A DNA stretch of 64,000 nucleotides, from NCBI GenBank assembly GCA_040183005.1, contig JAMPIW010000004.1, forward strand, positions 124,001 through 188,000. The letters are read 5' to 3'. Source of the DNA: Gammaproteobacteria bacterium (lineage in GTDB: Bacteria; Pseudomonadota; Gammaproteobacteria; Ga0077554; Ga007554). Under the pieces are notes generated by a model. That model saw nothing but the letters and a program-made list of their open reading frames with translations, was not told the DNA's origin and ran no database searches. Shown piece after piece: positions 61,804 through 64,000 of the stretch. Positions within the stretch are counted from its first letter, which is position 1. Every line of letters begins with the position of its first letter. A program made the translations under genes and the position numbers.

Positions 61804-63174
61804 ATGACCCGCCACCTCGCCCTGGTCGTAGATGACGAACCGGATATCCGTGAACTGCTCGAACTCACGCTCGGGCGCATGGAGATCGATACCTTTGCCG
61901 CAGAAAACCTGACGCAGGCGCGCGCCTTGTTGGCCCAGCACTCTTTTGACCTCTGCCTGACTGACATGCGCCTGCCGGACGGCAGCGGTATGGAGCTGGT
62001 GGAGTATATCCAGAAAAACCATGTCAGCCTGCCGGTCGCGGTAATCACCGCCCACGGAAGCATGGAGATGGCCATTAGCGCACTCAAGGCCGGGGCGTTC
62101 GATTTCGTCTCCAAGCCAGTGGATTTGCATGTGCTGCGCACGCTGGTCACCGCCGCGCTGAAATTGTCCGAACAGTCCGCCCCGTCTGGGGGATATACGG
62201 GCGTCCGGGAACGGCGTTCACGGCATATTCTGCTCGGTGACTCCGCCCCCATGCAGGCAATCCGCGCCACGATCGCCAAGCTGGCACGCAGCCAGGCGCC
62301 GGTTTATATCAGCGGGGAATCAGGGACGGGGAAGGAGTTGATCGCACACCTCATCCATGACAAAGGACCACGCGCCGACGGTCTCTTCGTGCCGGTCAAC
62401 TGCGGTGCCATCCCCGAGCACCTCATGGAAAGCGAATTCTTCGGCCATAAAAAGGGTAGTTTCACAGGCGCTGGAAGCGACAAGGACGGTCTGTTCCAGG
62501 CGGCCCATGGCGGCACCCTGTTTCTCGATGAGGTCGCCGACTTGCCGCTGCACATGCAGGTCAAACTGCTGCGTGCCATCCAGGAAAAGGCTGTGCGGCC
62601 CGTTGGCGCGCAAAAAGAGGCGCCCATAGACGTGCGCATTCTGTGCGCCACCCACAAAAACCTCGCCGCACTGGTGAAGGAAGGAGCATTCCGCGAAGAT
62701 CTCTACTATCGCCTCAACGTCATCGAACTGCATGCCCCCAGCCTGCGCGAGCGCCGCGAGGACATCCCACTTTTAGCGGAGCATGTACTGAACCGTCTCG
62801 TCCCGCCAGGGACGGCCATCCCTGCTTTGAGCCAAAATGCACATCAGGCGCTGAGCGGCTATTCCTTTCCCGGTAATGTGCGCGAGCTGGAAAACATCCT
62901 GGAGCGTGCCATTACCCTGTGCGAGGGCAATGCCATCCAGGTGACTGACCTCCATCTGCCCCGTACTCGCGAACCGGAAATCCCTGAGCCAACCGCACCG
63001 CCTACCTCGACTACCGCTCCCCTGCCCCTAGCACCCTATCTCGACACCATCGAGAAAGACACCATCATGAAGGCCCTGGAACAAACCCGTTACAACAAAA
63101 CCGCCGCCGCCAAAGTGCTCGGCATCACCTTCCGCGCACTGCGATATCGGCTGAAGAAATTGGGCATGGAGTAA
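61804..63174 (+). CDS. pilR: PilR-type sigma-54 response regulator
   Basis: A 456-residue activator of sigma-54 promoters such as pilA. Receiver domain with D10/D11 and D54 in CLTDMRLPDG. The AAA+ domain has Walker A GESGTGKE, the sigma-54 loop as GSFTGA, Walker B GGTLFLDEVADL, and the sensor GNVRELENILERAI. A Fis-type helix-turn-helix ends the protein (NKTAAAKVLGITFRALRYRL). In contrast to ntrX at the other end of the window, the sigma-54 contact loop is intact. It lies directly after pilS. Confidence 0.94.
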   Translation: MTRHLALVVDDEPDIRELLELTLGRMEIDTFAAENLTQARALLAQHSFDLCLTDMRLPDGSGMELVEYIQKNHVSLPVAVITAHGSMEMAISALKAGAFDFVSKPVDLHVLRTLVTAALKLSEQSAPSGGYTGVRERRSRHILLGDSAPMQAIRATIAKLARSQAPVYISGESGTGKELIAHLIHDKGPRADGLFVPVNCGAIPEHLMESEFFGHKKGSFTGAGSDKDGLFQAAHGGTLFLDEVADLPLHMQVKLLRAIQEKAVRPVGAQKEAPIDVRILCATHKNLAALVKEGAFREDLYYRLNVIELHAPSLRERREDIPLLAEHVLNRLVPPGTAIPALSQNAHQALSGYSFPGNVRELENILERAITLCEGNAIQVTDLHLPRTREPEIPEPTAPPTSTTAPLPLAPYLDTIEKDTIMKALEQTRYNKTAAAKVLGITFRALRYRLKKLGME

Positions 63175-63238
63175 TTTGAGGGGGTCGTTGTTTTACAGTG
63201 CTTGCTGGCTTATGGTCCAATCATATGGTTTTGGATAA

Positions 63239-63524
63239 ACCTAAAAACGGCGATTCACCGTATGCGTCCAGGCGCGGAAACTGTTACGACAATGCGCCGA
63301 TGGCGAGCTTCTGGGGGAGTCTAAAGAATGAACTGGTGCATCACCGGCGATATGCCACCCGTGCAGAGGCAGAAGCCTCCATCCGGGAGTACATCGAGAT
63401 TTTTTATAATCGCCAAAGGCGTCACTCGCGCCTTGGCTATGTTGCCCCGGCTGTGTTTGCGGATAATTTCATCAAACAACAGGCCGGCGCTTGAAGCGGG
63501 TATGTCCGTTATTGACAGGACACC
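63239..63524 (+). pseudogene. 3' fragment of an IS3-family transposase (OrfB)
   Basis: From about 63258 the frame reads SPYASRRGNCYDNAPMASFW, then SLKNELVHHRRYATRAEAEA, YIEIFYNRQRRHSRLGYVAP and a stop at 63494, the end of an IS3 OrfB. The DDE glutamate is Ala (NAPMASF for NAPMESF) and the upstream catalytic part is missing. TGTCCGTTATTGACAGGACA at 63503 may mark the old right end. The left junction carries ACCTAAAAACGGC (63239-63251). Confidence 0.8.
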
Positions 63525-63609
63525 TCAGGTTATTGTTGGCTTTAAAAAGCCAGCATCATGAAGAAGCTTCGCGCCACATGGTCAAGCTCAATAATCACCT
63601 CATCGCCTG

Positions 63610-64000
63610 CTACCCCAACGGCTCAAACAGCGCATTCAAATCCTCCAAGGTCAGCTTCGGCCCGCTCTTGGCCGTTTCGTCGAACAGGCTGTCGGCCAGT
63701 TCTTTTTTGCGCGCCTGCAGGCCGAGGATCTTCTCTTCCACGGTGCCGCTGGTGATGAGTTTGTAGACGAATACCGCCTTGTCCTGACCAATCCGGTGGG
63801 CGCGGTCGGTGGCTTGGTTTTCTACGGCGGGGTTCCACCATGGGTCGTAGTGGATGACGGTGTCGGCGGCGGTGAGGTTGAGGCCAGTGCCGCCCGCCTT
63901 GAGGCTGATGAGAAACAACGGTACTTCTCCGGCCTGGAAGCGCTGCACCGGTGTGGCGCGGTCGCGGGTGTTGCCGGTGAGCTGTACATAATCGAGTTTG
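63610..64000 (-). CDS. SNF2-family helicase, C-terminal part (runs off the window)
   Basis: The frame is open to the window edge: [60 protein letters not shown] and [16 protein letters not shown] are helicase C-terminal motifs V and VI of SNF2/HepA-type DNA translocases. A C-terminal tail ends [12 protein letters not shown]. Only the last 129 residues are seen, so the class (for example RapA-like or bacterial SNF2) cannot be set. Confidence 0.9.
   Translation of the reverse strand, partial: KLDYVQLTGNTRDRATPVQRFQAGEVPLFLISLKAGGTGLNLTAADTVIHYDPWWNPAVENQATDRAHRIGQDKAVFVYKLITSGTVEEKILGLQARKKELADSLFDETAKSGPKLTLEDLNALFEPLG

Overview
The window reads as a chromosomal segment of a gammaproteobacterium. 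The arguments are the PilS/PilR pair, a split class II ribonucleotide reductase of the Pseudomonas NrdJa/NrdJb type, a PhoQ-like histidine kinase, glycolate oxidase GlcDEF, and a type VI lipase with a Tli4-like immunity lipoprotein. Base composition is moderately GC-rich and coding density is high. I cannot name the genus. No complete rRNA or tRNA gene, CRISPR array or prophage is visible.

Layout. 1-4442: end of an NtrY-like kinase, NtrX, and the potassium uptake genes trkA and trkH. 4443-7680: an NrdR-type operator followed by nrdJa and nrdJb. 8027-8926: exported trypsin-like protease. 8927-11918 (minus): glycine-zipper protein, PepSY protein and PhoP/PhoQ-like pair in one operon. 12178-19541 (minus): cytochrome c, glcF, a GST, glcE, glcD, a four-carbon acid sugar kinase, a HepT/MntA toxin-antitoxin pair and a ComEA-like protein. 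19865-22932: a phosphoketolase-like TPP enzyme with a divergent IclR regulator. 22933-23900: insertion-sequence remains. 24122-33902: lipoprotein, monothiol glutaredoxin, an asparagine-synthase-type amidotransferase, OmpA, a DUF481 protein, MscL, an orphan response regulator, SodB, ArgD and ArgF.

The accessory core is 34.0-43.0 kb. It holds a VgrG, a lipase effector and its immunity lipoprotein, a second and truncated vgrG piece, a structurally complete IS66 element, and a Sel1 gene cut by that element. After it come lssY (DedA-PAP2-LssY_C), dgkA, an HDOD gene, pgl-glk, a tRNA-Thr 3'-end fragment, a membrane J-domain/Sel1 protein, a Rieske ferredoxin, and lpdA-sucB-sucA on the minus strand. 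The right end carries uvrD, pilS, pilR, an IS3 fragment and the C-terminal part of an SNF2 helicase.

Small mobile repeats are the most distinctive non-coding content. A 238-278 bp element with inverted ends beginning ACCTAAAAACGGCAGTT occurs twice, each copy flanked by a 3-bp TNA duplication. An unrelated 141-bp element with 19-bp perfect ends also has a TNA duplication and sits exactly on a stop codon. A 17-nt hairpin motif (TACCCTAAAGGGCAC core) lies just before the start codons of ntrX (two tandem copies) and pilS. No wholly new multi-gene system is evident. The best candidates for new biology are the toxin-antitoxin pair fused translationally to the glycolate operon, the phosphoketolase-like/IclR pair, the transmembrane J-domain/Sel1 protein, and the two TNA-specific miniature elements.
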